Below are positions 45,248 through 55,035 of a stretch of 64,000 bases of DNA, one piece after another; the first letter of the stretch is position 1; the number at the start of each line of letters is the position of its first letter. Below the pieces are notes generated by a model. The model was not told where the DNA came from. It saw only the letters and a list, made by a program, of their open reading frames with translations, and searched no databases. This DNA comes from Blumeriella jaapii (lineage: Eukaryota; Ascomycota; Leotiomycetes; Helotiales; Drepanopezizaceae), in NCBI GenBank assembly GCA_009599575.1, contig VWND01000005.1, forward strand, positions 868,001-932,000, in the 5' to 3' direction. Both the position numbers and the translations under genes were made by a program.

Positions 45248-48200
45248 ATGGAGATGGATCTGGCCATGGCCTCCACCGAGGCGCCCAACCCCAACCCCAA
45301 CCCCAACTCCATCCCCAGCGCCAGCGCCAACTTCTCCGCGGGACCCGCGCCCGGAGGAGCGCCCGCACAGCAGGTTCCAGGCCATCCAAGCTTCCGAAGG
45401 TACGCGCGAGCTGCCCTGTATGCGTGCGAAGCGGAAACGGGCGCTGACCAGACTTGGTGGTATGTAGACAGCGAGCGTCGAGAGCATGCGAGGTACGTCG
45501 ATTTTCTCCGTGTCGAGTTGTGGTCGAAGCTTCTTCTTCCCTGCCGAGGTTCGAGGCACTCGCGCGTTCCGGCGATGTGCACTTCACCATTCACCATCAG
45601 CGCCCTTGGCTAATCATCCCGTGTCGGTGTCAACAGACGTGCCATGCGCGAAAGGTATCGACGGCCTACCGCCCTGCTCCAGTCGGCGCTGTGTGCTGAC
45701 CGACACAGGTTCGATGCGACGCTGCCAGCTTGGGTGTGCCATGCACCAATTGCGTGGCCTTCAGCATAGAATGCAAGATCCCCACGCCGAAGCGGAAGAA
45801 GACGGCGGCAGGCAAGTCGAAGGATTCGGATAGGTGGGTACGGGACGCCGTCGTTGAGGGTCGATGTTTACGAGAGTAGCGATCGCGCCGAGACCGTCGA
45901 GGAGCAGTCCCCCCGAATCGACTCCCCTGCTACGGCCGGTCGAGGTAGCAGTGTCTACAACAATGCCCCCGACGGCACGCCCGCCACCTCCCTGACCGAA
46001 GCCCAGTACAAGCAGCGCCTGGATGACGACGGCACGTACGCGCAGTTCATGAAACCGAAGTTCACGAGGGCCCCGATCAAAGAGGCTGGGCGGGTGGCCT
46101 ATCTGGGCGAGTCATCGAATCTGACGTTGCTGGTTCACGATCGACATGGCACGGCGGACGTTGTACATTACCCTCTGCCGGAAAATGTGCGAGGGTCGAG
46201 GGCCAGGCTGACGGAGCTGGATAACGTGGAAATCGAGATCTTGCACCAGAGAGGCGCGTTCCTGCTGCCACCGAGATCACTGTGTGACGAACTGGTGGAT
46301 GCGTATTTTAAATGGGTTGCTCCCATTGTGCCGGTCATCAACCGGAACCGATTCATGAAGCAGTATCGGGACGCTAAGAACCCTCCCTCGCTGTTGTTGT
46401 TACAGGCTATCCTTCTGGCTGGCTCCAGGGTGTGCACCAATCCGCAATTAATGGATGCCAATGGATCTACGACACCAGCTGCGTTGACGTTTTACAAGCG
46501 CGCCAAAGCGTTGTATGATGCAAACTACGAGGATGACCGAGTCACCATTGTACAGGCTCTGGTGTTAATGGGCTGGTACTGGGAGGGTCCGGAAGATGTC
46601 ACGAAGAATGTCTTTTACTGGAGCCGAGTAGCGACGATCGTTGCCCAAGGATCTGGTATGCATCGAAGCGTGGAGGGTTCCCAACTCAGTACGGCCGACA
46701 AGAGACTCTGGAAGAGGATATGGTGGACCCTGTTCACCCGCGATCGATCAGTTGCTGTTGCCTTGGGACGTCCCGTACACATCAACACCGATGATTCGGA
46801 CGTCGAGATGGTGTGTGAGGACGACTTTATCGAGGACGACAACAACCAGCCGCCTGAATTCCCCCCGGACCCAATGCATGTTCAGTTTTTCCTTCAATAT
46901 GTCAAGCTGTGTGAGATAATGGGCCTCGTCCTCTCTCAGCAGTACTCCGTAGCTTCCAAGGCTCGGCGACAAAATGCGATTGATCTTACCCACAGTGATA
47001 TGGCTCTGGCTGATTGGCTGCAAAATTGTCCAAGGGAAGTGTACTGGGATGCCTCTAGACACCACTTTTGGCCTGCTCTGCTGCACTCGAACTACTACAC
47101 TACGCTTTGCTTGCTACATCGCGCTCACATGCCGCCAGCTTCGAGCTCGAGAGGAGGCTACGCGGAGGACAACTCCTATCCGTCGAGAAACATCGCATTC
47201 CAGGCTGCGGCCATGATCACGTCCATCATAGAGAATCTGGGAACCCACGATGAACTTCGAAACTGTCCGGCGTTCATCGTGTACAGCTTGTTCTCGGCAC
47301 TGATCATGCACGTCTATCAAATGCGATCTTCCGTTCCGTCCGTCGTTCACGCCACGCAAGAGCGGATACGCATATGTATGAACGCTTTGAAAGACGTCTC
47401 GAGGGTTTGGCTCGTCGCCAAGATGGTATATACCTTGTTCGAGTCCATCCTTGGCAACAAGGTGCTCGAGGAGCGTCTTCAGAAGGCCGCTGGAAAGCGT
47501 CACAGGAAGATGACCCAAAGTCTCAGTCAAGGCATCAACCAGGTACAAATTCAACAGGCAAACCACCTCAAGATAGAGGATTCTGGCTCTGGAAGTACGA
47601 AGCGGAAGTATGATGACATGGCGCTGGATTTCAATGTCAACAACGGACCGGCTCCGCAAGAGTCCTATGAACGATCTCGACCTCAAACACCTAGTCATAC
47701 GCCTTCACGTGAGCTGGGGCAGAATATCGCACCGATGGCAGCACCTCCCGTCACTTCCCCCAATGCCAGACCGAATGATGCCTTTATGGGTGGATCGAGT
47801 TCTCGTCCACATACGAGACCTGCCACCCCTTTCAATCCTTCGTTCTCCGTTCCGGCCACACCGCCAGATTTGTACCTCGTGACCCGGAATTCACCCAATA
47901 TCTCTCAATCGTTGTGGGAAAACTTCCAGCCCGACCAACTCTTCCCCGAGGGCTCGGCGAGCATGCAGGCCAACCAGTTCTCGCCTCCTCACCCACCACA
48001 CAACTTGGATCCGAATTTGATGTCACACATGAACATGAATCAAGCTCCTAATCAGGCCCAGGCTGCGCAGTTGCCCCAGCGTATGCGCGGACAAGGCAAC
48101 ATGGCTGGAAGTCCTCAGGGAGCATCGCTGAATTTACCTGGAGGATTGGGATATCAGGTCCAGCCTGGGATATGGCCGCAGGGCTTTGACTCGGGCATGG

Positions 48201-48408
48201 CGGATCCGCAGGGCCACAGTCCGAGTGAGTCTCTAAGCAATGCTTCGGCGCAGGCCGTGCCGATGACGATGAACGTCGAAGACTGGTAAGCATGGTTTTC
48301 ACCTAGGGATTGATCCCCCGTCAGGACGATGCTAACCTCACCAGGTTTCAATTCTTTGGCATCAACGGCGATCTGAGCGGTATCAATGGCGACGCCCCTC
48401 TTGCCTGA
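45248..48408 (+). CDS. Zn2Cys6 transcription factor, cutinase-factor/Far-like
   Basis: A fungal binuclear-cluster regulator of 930 residues in six exons: 45248-45399, 45468-45492, 45637-45654, 45709-45833, 45877-48285 and 48345-48408. The coding total is a multiple of three. Exons 2 and 3 are only 25 and 18 bp; the first three introns have clear branch and acceptor signals. Spliced, the cluster reads RASRACE, TCHARK, VRCDA, VPCTNC and SIECKIP, with a basic PTPKRKK linker. The fourth intron (45834-45876, 43 bp) is the least certain. The fungal_trans domain includes YLGESSNLTLLVHD, AYFKWVAPIVPVINRNRF and WKRIWWTLFTRDRS. The last intron restores a DWFQFFGINGDLSG tail. The overall layout resembles Ctf1-beta/FarA-FarB regulators of cutinase and fatty-acid genes; that assignment is from memory and tentative. 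Confidence 0.83.
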
Positions 48409-49105
48409 GCTTCGCTGGATCGTGGGGAAGGCGTACAAGGAGCGATACTCAGGGGATCTTCTGCAAAAGTCTTGGGTGGTTTGGAGGTGGGTTGTATACT
48501 AAGTATCTATCAACAGGTGGATGGATCATCGTATTGCATTGTGCACTTGCATCATGGCGTCTGATAAAATTTGCAAGTGAACTCGTAAAACTGGCACTCG
48601 GTGGCTCGTCGTGATGTTGAGGCATTGAGGCCGAAATCGTGTAGTCGACGCTCTGGCTGTCGTCTGGAGCGCTGGGTCCACCAGACCCGCTCTCGATGAA
48701 TGACGAACTGGCCGCAGGAACACAGTAACCCAGACCCAATCCCAGTCGAGGACAAACCAACAACAACAACAACAACATCAACATCAAACATCGACATCAA
48801 CATCAGCCAACGAACCGAACCGACTTGATCATTGCCTTGCCTTGAAGGAGCGAGGGCAGCACAACACGTGTATCGCGATTCCACCATTACCTCCGAAGTC
48901 ACCGAGACGCGTCTTCGACATGCTATCCTTATAGACAGGTCGGTTCTCACTTGAAGCGTCGGTCCACCAGCACATCGGATCGATTATCTGCAGCTGCTCC
49001 CATGCAGGCACGTTTCTCGAGCGGACGACCCGCGACTCTGGACCAGACCTCAACTAGAACCTCGCTACGGACATTGGGCGCCCAGGGAGAGGGGCACACG
49101 AAATC
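48409..49105. other. Intergenic, Zn2Cys6 gene to LysM gene
   Basis: About 700 bp. A CAA/CATCAA-rich stretch at about 48758-48806 may lie in the leader of the LysM gene. No other feature seen. Confidence 0.45.
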
Positions 49106-50983
49106 ATGAACCCTTCTCGCACCGACGCCCACAACACACCCAGCAGCTCCAGCATCCGCCCTCGCATTCGCCGTTTGGTCTCTACGGAGCAGGAGCTGGT
49201 TAGCACATCTGCCATAAGCACACCGGGAGGCAGTAGAGACGCCAGCCCCCTACCGAGCAAACACCCCAGTCGGAGCTTGAGCAAGAGCGGACAAGGCAAT
49301 GGACGGCCGTCCAGTGGGCTACTCGCACCGTCTCAGGAGGGGCGAGGTGCCTCTGGTCGATCCAGCAGCCCTCTGGGCCTGGGAGGGGGCAGCTGGGAAG
49401 GAGGCTGGAAAGGGAGTTGGACTAAGTTGCAGGGAATTGCGAACTCGGTGCTGGGCGCCGTGGAATTGGACGGCGACCGTGACGCGATGCCGTCGTTGAG
49501 TTGGGGGACAAAGGGAAAGGGAGCAAACGCGCCGACCGCGTGGGGGCCGAGCTCTAGTGTTGGAAAGAAACCGGATGGGGGCATTGGGACGGGGAGTACG
49601 GAGGAGAGAGACGCAGCGCTGATACAGAGGAGGAGAGCAGGGGTCTTGGAGGGGAGGGACGAGGACAAGATTAAGGACATGAGTGGGAATTACAAGCGCA
49701 GGACATCTGCGGAGGGTCACAGGCCTGAGGTGGAAGAGGACGACCAGGCGCTGGTTTACATACACCATGTGGAGCCGCAGGATACGTTACAGGGCATTAT
49801 ACTCAGGTATAATTGCAGGCCAGACGTCTTTCGGAAAGCGAACCGCTTCTGGCCCAACGACTCGATACAGATACGCAAGACTGTCGTATTACCGGTTGAC
49901 GCCTGTGCGGTCAAAGGACGACCTTGCGACCCCTCGAATCCGGAGTATCACAGCCAAGGGGTTGATCTCCTTGCTCCCACACCTGGCTTGGAAGACCGTC
50001 CAGCCTCGAACGGCAGTCCGTGGCCTGGGGCCCCGAACGGGAGTTCTGCAAAGCATTCCGATGAAGCTGAGAATCCTTGGGTTCACGTGCGCTGGGTATT
50101 GATCGACTCCTCGCCTCATTCGAAACCGGTAGAGATCGCACGCATGCCACGGAAAACGTTGGGATTTTTCCCACCTAGGCGGAGAAAGAGTCAGACTGTC
50201 CTGTTCTCGGATGCCTCCACACCTCGCGGCTCCTCTGACATGCCTCGCGGATTCCCATCGCATGATCGGGCAGCGAGCATCTCCTCCACGCCCTTACGAC
50301 ACATGCCTAATCAGGCTGCCCATTCCCCACAAGCTACGTCTTCTACATCCGTAACGTCCATCGGCTCCTATTTCCCTCCTCTACTGCCGAATTCCAGTAC
50401 TCAGCCTCGTCGCGAAAGCGTAAGCGAAGCTGCGGATCGTCTGGGCTGGATGCGTGGGCCTGGCGGCGTCGGGACGTTGGCGAAAGGAGTACGGCGTCCT
50501 GGTCCCGGAAACGACGGCCTGAACACGTGGGCGCGAAAACACATTCCCGGTCTCACGATGGAAGGCCTCCCAAGTAGTTTTGCGCTTGGGGAAAGCGTTG
50601 CACATTTCGGCTTCAAGGATGAGCTCGCGTCGATTGCCGAATCATCCCGGAACCATGCTGGGATGAGCCGCTCCGGGCTCGTCGGCACATCGGGCTCCGG
50701 ACCCAATCTAGGCCTGGAGAGCGCGGCGGCGGCGGTGGAGGGATGGATCAGGAGGATCGCGAGTGGCACGCCTGGCACGCCCATCGGAGGCCCGAGGAGC
50801 CTGCCTGAGCCAGATCTGATTGAGTTGCTGGATGGCACGGGGAGCGATGATGGGAGAGGCTTTGGGGTCAGCCCGGGACGGGTCCGAAGCGGGACGCCGA
50901 CGGTGATGGGCACAGGTCGTGATGACATGGATGCACTGGTTAGAGGGGCGAGTCGAGGGGTCAAGGGGGGGAAGAGTGATTAG
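49106..50983 (+). CDS. Intracellular LysM-domain protein
   Basis: A single-exon protein of 625 residues beginning at the ATG at 49106 (MNPSRTDAHNTPSSSS). There is no signal peptide, so it is unlike secreted LysM effectors. A Ser/Gly/Arg-rich N-terminus precedes one LysM motif at about residues 215-260: YIHHVEPQDTLQGIILRYNC followed by VFRKANRFWPNDSIQIRKTV and LPVD. This spacing (HxVxPxDTLxGIxLRY) resembles the cytosolic LysM proteins of the LYSMD family found widely in fungi and animals, whose ligand is unclear. WVHVRWVLIDSS and an RKTLGFFPPRRRKS patch follow. The rest is Ser/Pro/Gly-rich and probably disordered. Function unknown; it may act in membrane or peroxisome-associated roles, but nothing here shows that. 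Confidence 0.82.
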   Translation: MNPSRTDAHNTPSSSSIRPRIRRLVSTEQELVSTSAISTPGGSRDASPLPSKHPSRSLSKSGQGNGRPSSGLLAPSQEGRGASGRSSSPLGLGGGSWEGGWKGSWTKLQGIANSVLGAVELDGDRDAMPSLSWGTKGKGANAPTAWGPSSSVGKKPDGGIGTGSTEERDAALIQRRRAGVLEGRDEDKIKDMSGNYKRRTSAEGHRPEVEEDDQALVYIHHVEPQDTLQGIILRYNCRPDVFRKANRFWPNDSIQIRKTVVLPVDACAVKGRPCDPSNPEYHSQGVDLLAPTPGLEDRPASNGSPWPGAPNGSSAKHSDEAENPWVHVRWVLIDSSPHSKPVEIARMPRKTLGFFPPRRRKSQTVLFSDASTPRGSSDMPRGFPSHDRAASISSTPLRHMPNQAAHSPQATSSTSVTSIGSYFPPLLPNSSTQPRRESVSEAADRLGWMRGPGGVGTLAKGVRRPGPGNDGLNTWARKHIPGLTMEGLPSSFALGESVAHFGFKDELASIAESSRNHAGMSRSGLVGTSGSGPNLGLESAAAAVEGWIRRIASGTPGTPIGGPRSLPEPDLIELLDGTGSDDGRGFGVSPGRVRSGTPTVMGTGRDDMDALVRGASRGVKGGKSD

Positions 50984-52132
50984 CGAAGCGTGATGCCCCG
51001 AGCCCGGCACCGGCACCGGCACCGGCACCGGCACACGCACACCCTTAGAAACTGGCTCTCGTTGGCAGGCCTCTCTTGGTTTCCTGTTTGTTTTCTGGTT
51101 GGAAATGCCGATGTGGCAAAGAGGTGTCGATGGACGGGCGCATTGGGTCTGGCGTTGGTGGCTTGACACACTTCCTCGTTTGGAAGGTGGAGCGTGTCTT
51201 CCCATGTTCGCGTAGCAGAGCAAGGCCCATCAGTAGTCGTACAGTAGGTAGTCCGTAGATTTACAGATATCTCTTGGAATAGACAGACGGAAGAGGCTAC
51301 CTATGAACGGCTTCTACCACGGAAGTGAGCTTCTCCCACGGAAGTGAGAGCGTGTCCCAAAATCTCCCATTCCACTCCTGTGCTACTGCACTTTACGCTA
51401 TACTTAGGATCCCTTGGACCTCGCGAACCTGCAGCGCCTGCTTATAATAAATGCTTTTTATTTCAGTTTCTCCTTGGGCGAACCACAGGGCACTGAAATA
51501 TATCCCGTTGCACGAGAAAGGGGGGCGCTGGCTTATTGCGACGATCAGGGGAACGTTGATCGCCTTTTCTATACTCGTGCTGTGGATGCGAGAACGTGGA
51601 CGACCTTCATTGCTCTATATCGGAACACGAACACCATTGTACATTACTGTATTTCATACACGACCGGAGTGAAAGAATGTTAGTTGGATATCTGTGCGTC
51701 ATTGCTTGCTTTCTGAGATCTTTGGCACGGCGGCTTTCTATTATTGGACCACGCACGCCCTTGCTATTGATCTCCCCCCCCCCCCCCCCCCCCCCCCTCC
51801 TGTGGTGGAGCATGGCACAGACGTACTGTACGATTTACATCATTTCGCACAAGTACCGTGCCATGGTGAGTACTGTACTGTACTGTACTGTACTGTACTG
51901 TACTGTACTGTACTGTACTGTACTGTACTGTACTGTACTGTACTGTACTGTACTGTAACATCGGGACAAACTTTGTGCTGTTGTGGTGTTCGGTGGAATC
52001 CATGCTTGTCTAGGATACCCAGGAGAGGTAGAAGATAGCACACGTATCATAGGTACGCAGAGTCTGTGAGAAAACGAGGAGCCGCTGTAGCCGTTGCACC
52101 AAGATCAGGACGAGCTTTCGGTGGTATGTATG
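50984..52132. repeat. Repeat-rich boundary region
   Basis: The last GC-rich intergenic stretch before the AT-rich block. It contains GGCACC repeats (about 51002-51034), a run of 25 C (51774-51798) and 17 or so perfect copies of TACTG (51871-51957). Open frames here are short or repeat-derived. No gene is supported. Confidence 0.7.
51871..51957. repeat. (TACTG)n pentanucleotide microsatellite
   Basis: Eighty-seven bases of unbroken TACTG, the longest instance of a pentamer that recurs in short form through most intergenic regions of this window. Confidence 0.97.
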
Positions 52133-52819
52133 TACAGTAGGGTGCAAAAAGTCTCTGCCCCCCCCCCCCCCCTTGCAGCCAAGGTAGCCAAGGTAGTAGT
52201 AAAACAGCCAAGGCAGATTTTAATAAATTAAGGTTTATATTATTAAAATTTTTATATTCAATTGCAATACGTGTCTTCTATTCTGATTGTTTCTTAATTG
52301 TATTCATGACACGTACTCTTTTGCATTATTTACAATACAATACAATACAATGCCTCGAACTGAATTGACTCCCCAATGGCGGGGACGCATTATCGAATTA
52401 TCGTCTGAACAATGGTCTGCCGGTCGTATTCATCGAAAATATCCGCATATTCCGCTTTCAACAATACGTCTTACAATTAAAACGTATCCTCTTGGTACGA
52501 CCGATTTTACGTCAAAACCACGCACCGGAAGACCTCGCGCTTTAACGGAAGAACAACGAGATTTTGTATACGATACCGTCGCACATTCGAATCCGCATAT
52601 TAAAATGCGCGATTTATTACACGAAGTCGATAACGATTGTAAAAAACGTTGTATGCAAGGCTTTCTTCGATCAATGGATAAACAGAAATGGATGCAAAAA
52701 AAAAACGACCTTCGATTACACAAGCACACGCCGTATGACGATCTAATCAGTCGAAGGGCTGGAAGATCAGTCAACTGGTCGCCTTGTTCACATAGTATAA
52801 GAAAACGAGCCTTTGATTC
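52133..52819 (+). mobile_element. Tc1/mariner-type DNA transposon, 5' part, interrupted
   Basis: The left end follows a TA dinucleotide and begins CAGTAGGGTGCAAAAAGTCT, the style of Tc1 terminal inverted repeats; an expanded C15 run lies inside it (52158-52172). The transposase starts at the ATG at 52350 (MPRTELTPQWRGRIIEL). Two helix-turn-helix segments are visible (about residues 8-45, and GRPRALTEEQRDFVYDTVAH onward). The frame breaks at an A10 run (52696-52705), after which KKRPSITQAHAV continues in another frame and soon meets TGA and TAG stops. The DDE catalytic half and the right end are absent. I read the break at about 52820 as the insertion point of an LTR retrotransposon, so the rest may lie beyond the right edge. 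Confidence 0.72.
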
Positions 52820-52998
52820 TGTAACAAAGATATTCATTTAAAATCAATAACTGCAAAGGGCAAAGGTTGCTAAGGGAAAAAAGCCTTATATATATAATAA
52901 TCTCCACAGTTGATAGGAAACCCACCAGAAGACCAGGGAGCTTGCAACTATACGTAGTTACTGGGGTGACGCGAAAGGCAAACGAGTAAATCGTTACA
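52820..52998 (-). repeat. Probable 3' LTR of element B
   Basis: On the minus strand the segment opens TGTAAC and closes GTTACA, a perfect 6 bp inverted pair. It contains a TATATATATAAG box and is preceded by a polypurine tract at about 52999-53012. At 179 bp it is short but within the range of fungal gypsy LTRs. The partner LTR is not in the window, so this rests on the termini and position only. Confidence 0.62.
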
Positions 52999-53241
52999 CT
53001 ATCCCTCCGTCCGAAAAAAGCGCGCCCTCGAGCTTTTATCCATTAGTACGTTACTATTCAAATAATCGTACGAATCCAAACCTTCGGAATACGCTTTCAG
53101 CCAATTTACAAGTTTTGCAAAAGGACCGGAAAGCTTTTTATGCGCCAAATGAAAATCGCGCACCTTCAAGAAAGCGTATATAAAATTAAACGCGGAGTAC
53201 CACGTAAGATTTTTATTTAAGCCTATTTAAAAAGTTTTATA

Positions 53242-54555
53242 CTAAAAAGTCTTTCGCTGCATTCGATAAGCGATCAATTTTTCGATTTCGTATTTAAGCT
53301 TACTAATTATATTAATAAGTTCAAAAGTTAAATTAATCTGATTTGAAAGCGCGTCGTCAATTGCTTTACGCAATCGACTAGCGTAAAAAACTAAATGTAC
53401 GTTTATAATATTAAAAAAATCTAGCTTAAAAGCGTTGTCGAAAATTTTAACTACAATTTTAAAAAAGTCGTTTATAAAATTGTCGAGCTTACGAAAAGGC
53501 CGGAAAATCGGAAATAGACGCATATTAAATTATACGTAATCGTTAACGTCAAAATCGATCGCGCGGCGAAATCTATTCGCATTTCTTTTTATTTTATCGT
53601 AAACTTATTAAAAATGCGATTTGGCAAAGTTCCAGACGTCGTAATAGCGGCGAGCGTACGCACGAGCTTCGTCTGCGTTTAATTTATATAAAAAGTTAAA
53701 AAAAGAAAAAATATCGAGCTTCCAGTTTTAATTAATATAAAAAATATAACCGTATACAATTTCAAAAAATAAAAAGCCATTTAGACTTTCGTAAAAAAAA
53801 ACCATTTAAGCGAAATTCATTATTAAAAAAAATTCGCTTTAATCGTTTTAATAAAAATTTACGAAAGATCGAAAGCGTTTTTGCAAATATTAATTGTAAA
53901 TTTCGGTTTAACCGTCGGTTTTAAAATAAGCGGCTATCGAAAGCTTTAATTGCGTATCGAATATTTTATTTAATTCAAACCAAAAAATAAACTAATACTA
54001 AAAGCTACGATCGCTAATAATACTTTTTAAAAAGCCAAAATACTTGTATATATAAAATATATACAATTTAACAAAACTTCGAACATCGATATTTTTATAG
54101 CAAAAAATCGAAATAACCTGTTTAAAAAAGCGATTTATTATTACAAATACGTTATCGTAACCGTATTTATTTTTATTAAAACTGCAAAAGTCTATTATAA
54201 TATGCTTTTAAAAATAATTAAAAACAGAAAAAGGCTGAAAAAAGCCGGAGCGCTTATTTTTTAAAATAAAACTTTTTCGATAAACGTAGCAATTACGATA
54301 ATATTATTTTACAAAAGCTGTTATACTTCGCTAATAATATTAATCCGAAAGCAATTGCGTAATTTTGCGAGCGCTAAAATAAGCGATAAAAATCTGATCG
54401 TGCATTTTTCGTACAAAAGCCAAACGAAAATAATCGACGTTTAATATTATTAAGCGACCGTAATATAACAGCAAATCGCGTTCAAATATATACAAAATGT
54501 TATTATCGTCGTTTTTTTTCGTAGCGTTTCGTACAGCTTCCTTTCGAAAAGCCAT
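53242..54555 (-). pseudogene. Integrase remnant of element B
   Basis: The frame at 54340-54555 reads LLYYGRLIILNVDYFRLAF, then MHDQIFIAY and ARKITQLLSD, matching the zinc-binding H2C2 region of Ty3/gypsy integrases with the second histidine apparently changed to tyrosine. Downstream (to about 53242) only short AT-rich open frames remain; their place suggests the decayed integrase core and C-terminus. No active enzyme is possible. Confidence 0.6.
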
Positions 54556-54693
54556 CAGGCTGTTAGCTATGCGATTAGCGTAAAAAATTTAATCAACGAT
54601 ACGAAATACGAAAAAAAAATCAGCTATTTCAACGATAAAAACAATTGTTTCGAAAGCCGTAAAAAATCGAAGTTTTTTAATTAAAAAGCGGTG

Positions 54694-54698
54694 ATCGA
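54694..54698. repeat. Target-site duplication of element A, left copy
   Basis: ATCGA directly abuts the left LTR and is matched by ATCGA at 61245-61249 after the right LTR. Five base pairs is the usual duplication length for Ty3/gypsy integration. Confidence 0.9.
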
Positions 54699-55035
54699 TG
54701 TTACGACCCTGGCCTGGCTAGTGGTAGCTGCCAGTGGTATGGCTGCCAGTGGTATGGCTGCCAGTGGTATGGCTGCCAGTGGTATGGCTGCCAGTGGTAT
54801 GGCTGCCAGTGGTATGGTTGCCAGTGGTATGAATGCTGGTGGTGTTGGATTAAGGTTTGGGCACGGACCACCTCGGCCACTAGGCCTCGCGCTAAATTAC
54901 GTGACCCATAAGCGCAACCCACTATATATAAAGTTCGCGACTCCGAGCATTTTAGCTCGGTGTTTTTTTTTTAATTTACATGCGTACCTTTTGATCTATA
55001 TCATTTTTCTGATTATCCTTAAATTAGCTGTAATA
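54699..55035 (+). repeat. 5' LTR of element A
   Basis: 337 bp, same length as the right LTR with no indels. It contains seven 15 bp units of GGCTGCCAGTGGTAT (about 54728-54832). A TATATATAAAG box at about 54924-54934 is a probable promoter. The last third (after about 54890) differs from the right LTR by about twenty transitions, nearly all giving T or A here. The array encodes a repeated five-residue frame that is not a gene. Confidence 0.92.

Noticed and set aside
22023..48408. A biosynthetic gene cluster around the methyltransferase, hydrolase and regulators
   Set aside because: No polyketide synthase, peptide synthetase, terpene cyclase or transporter is present, and the interspersed genes are housekeeping.
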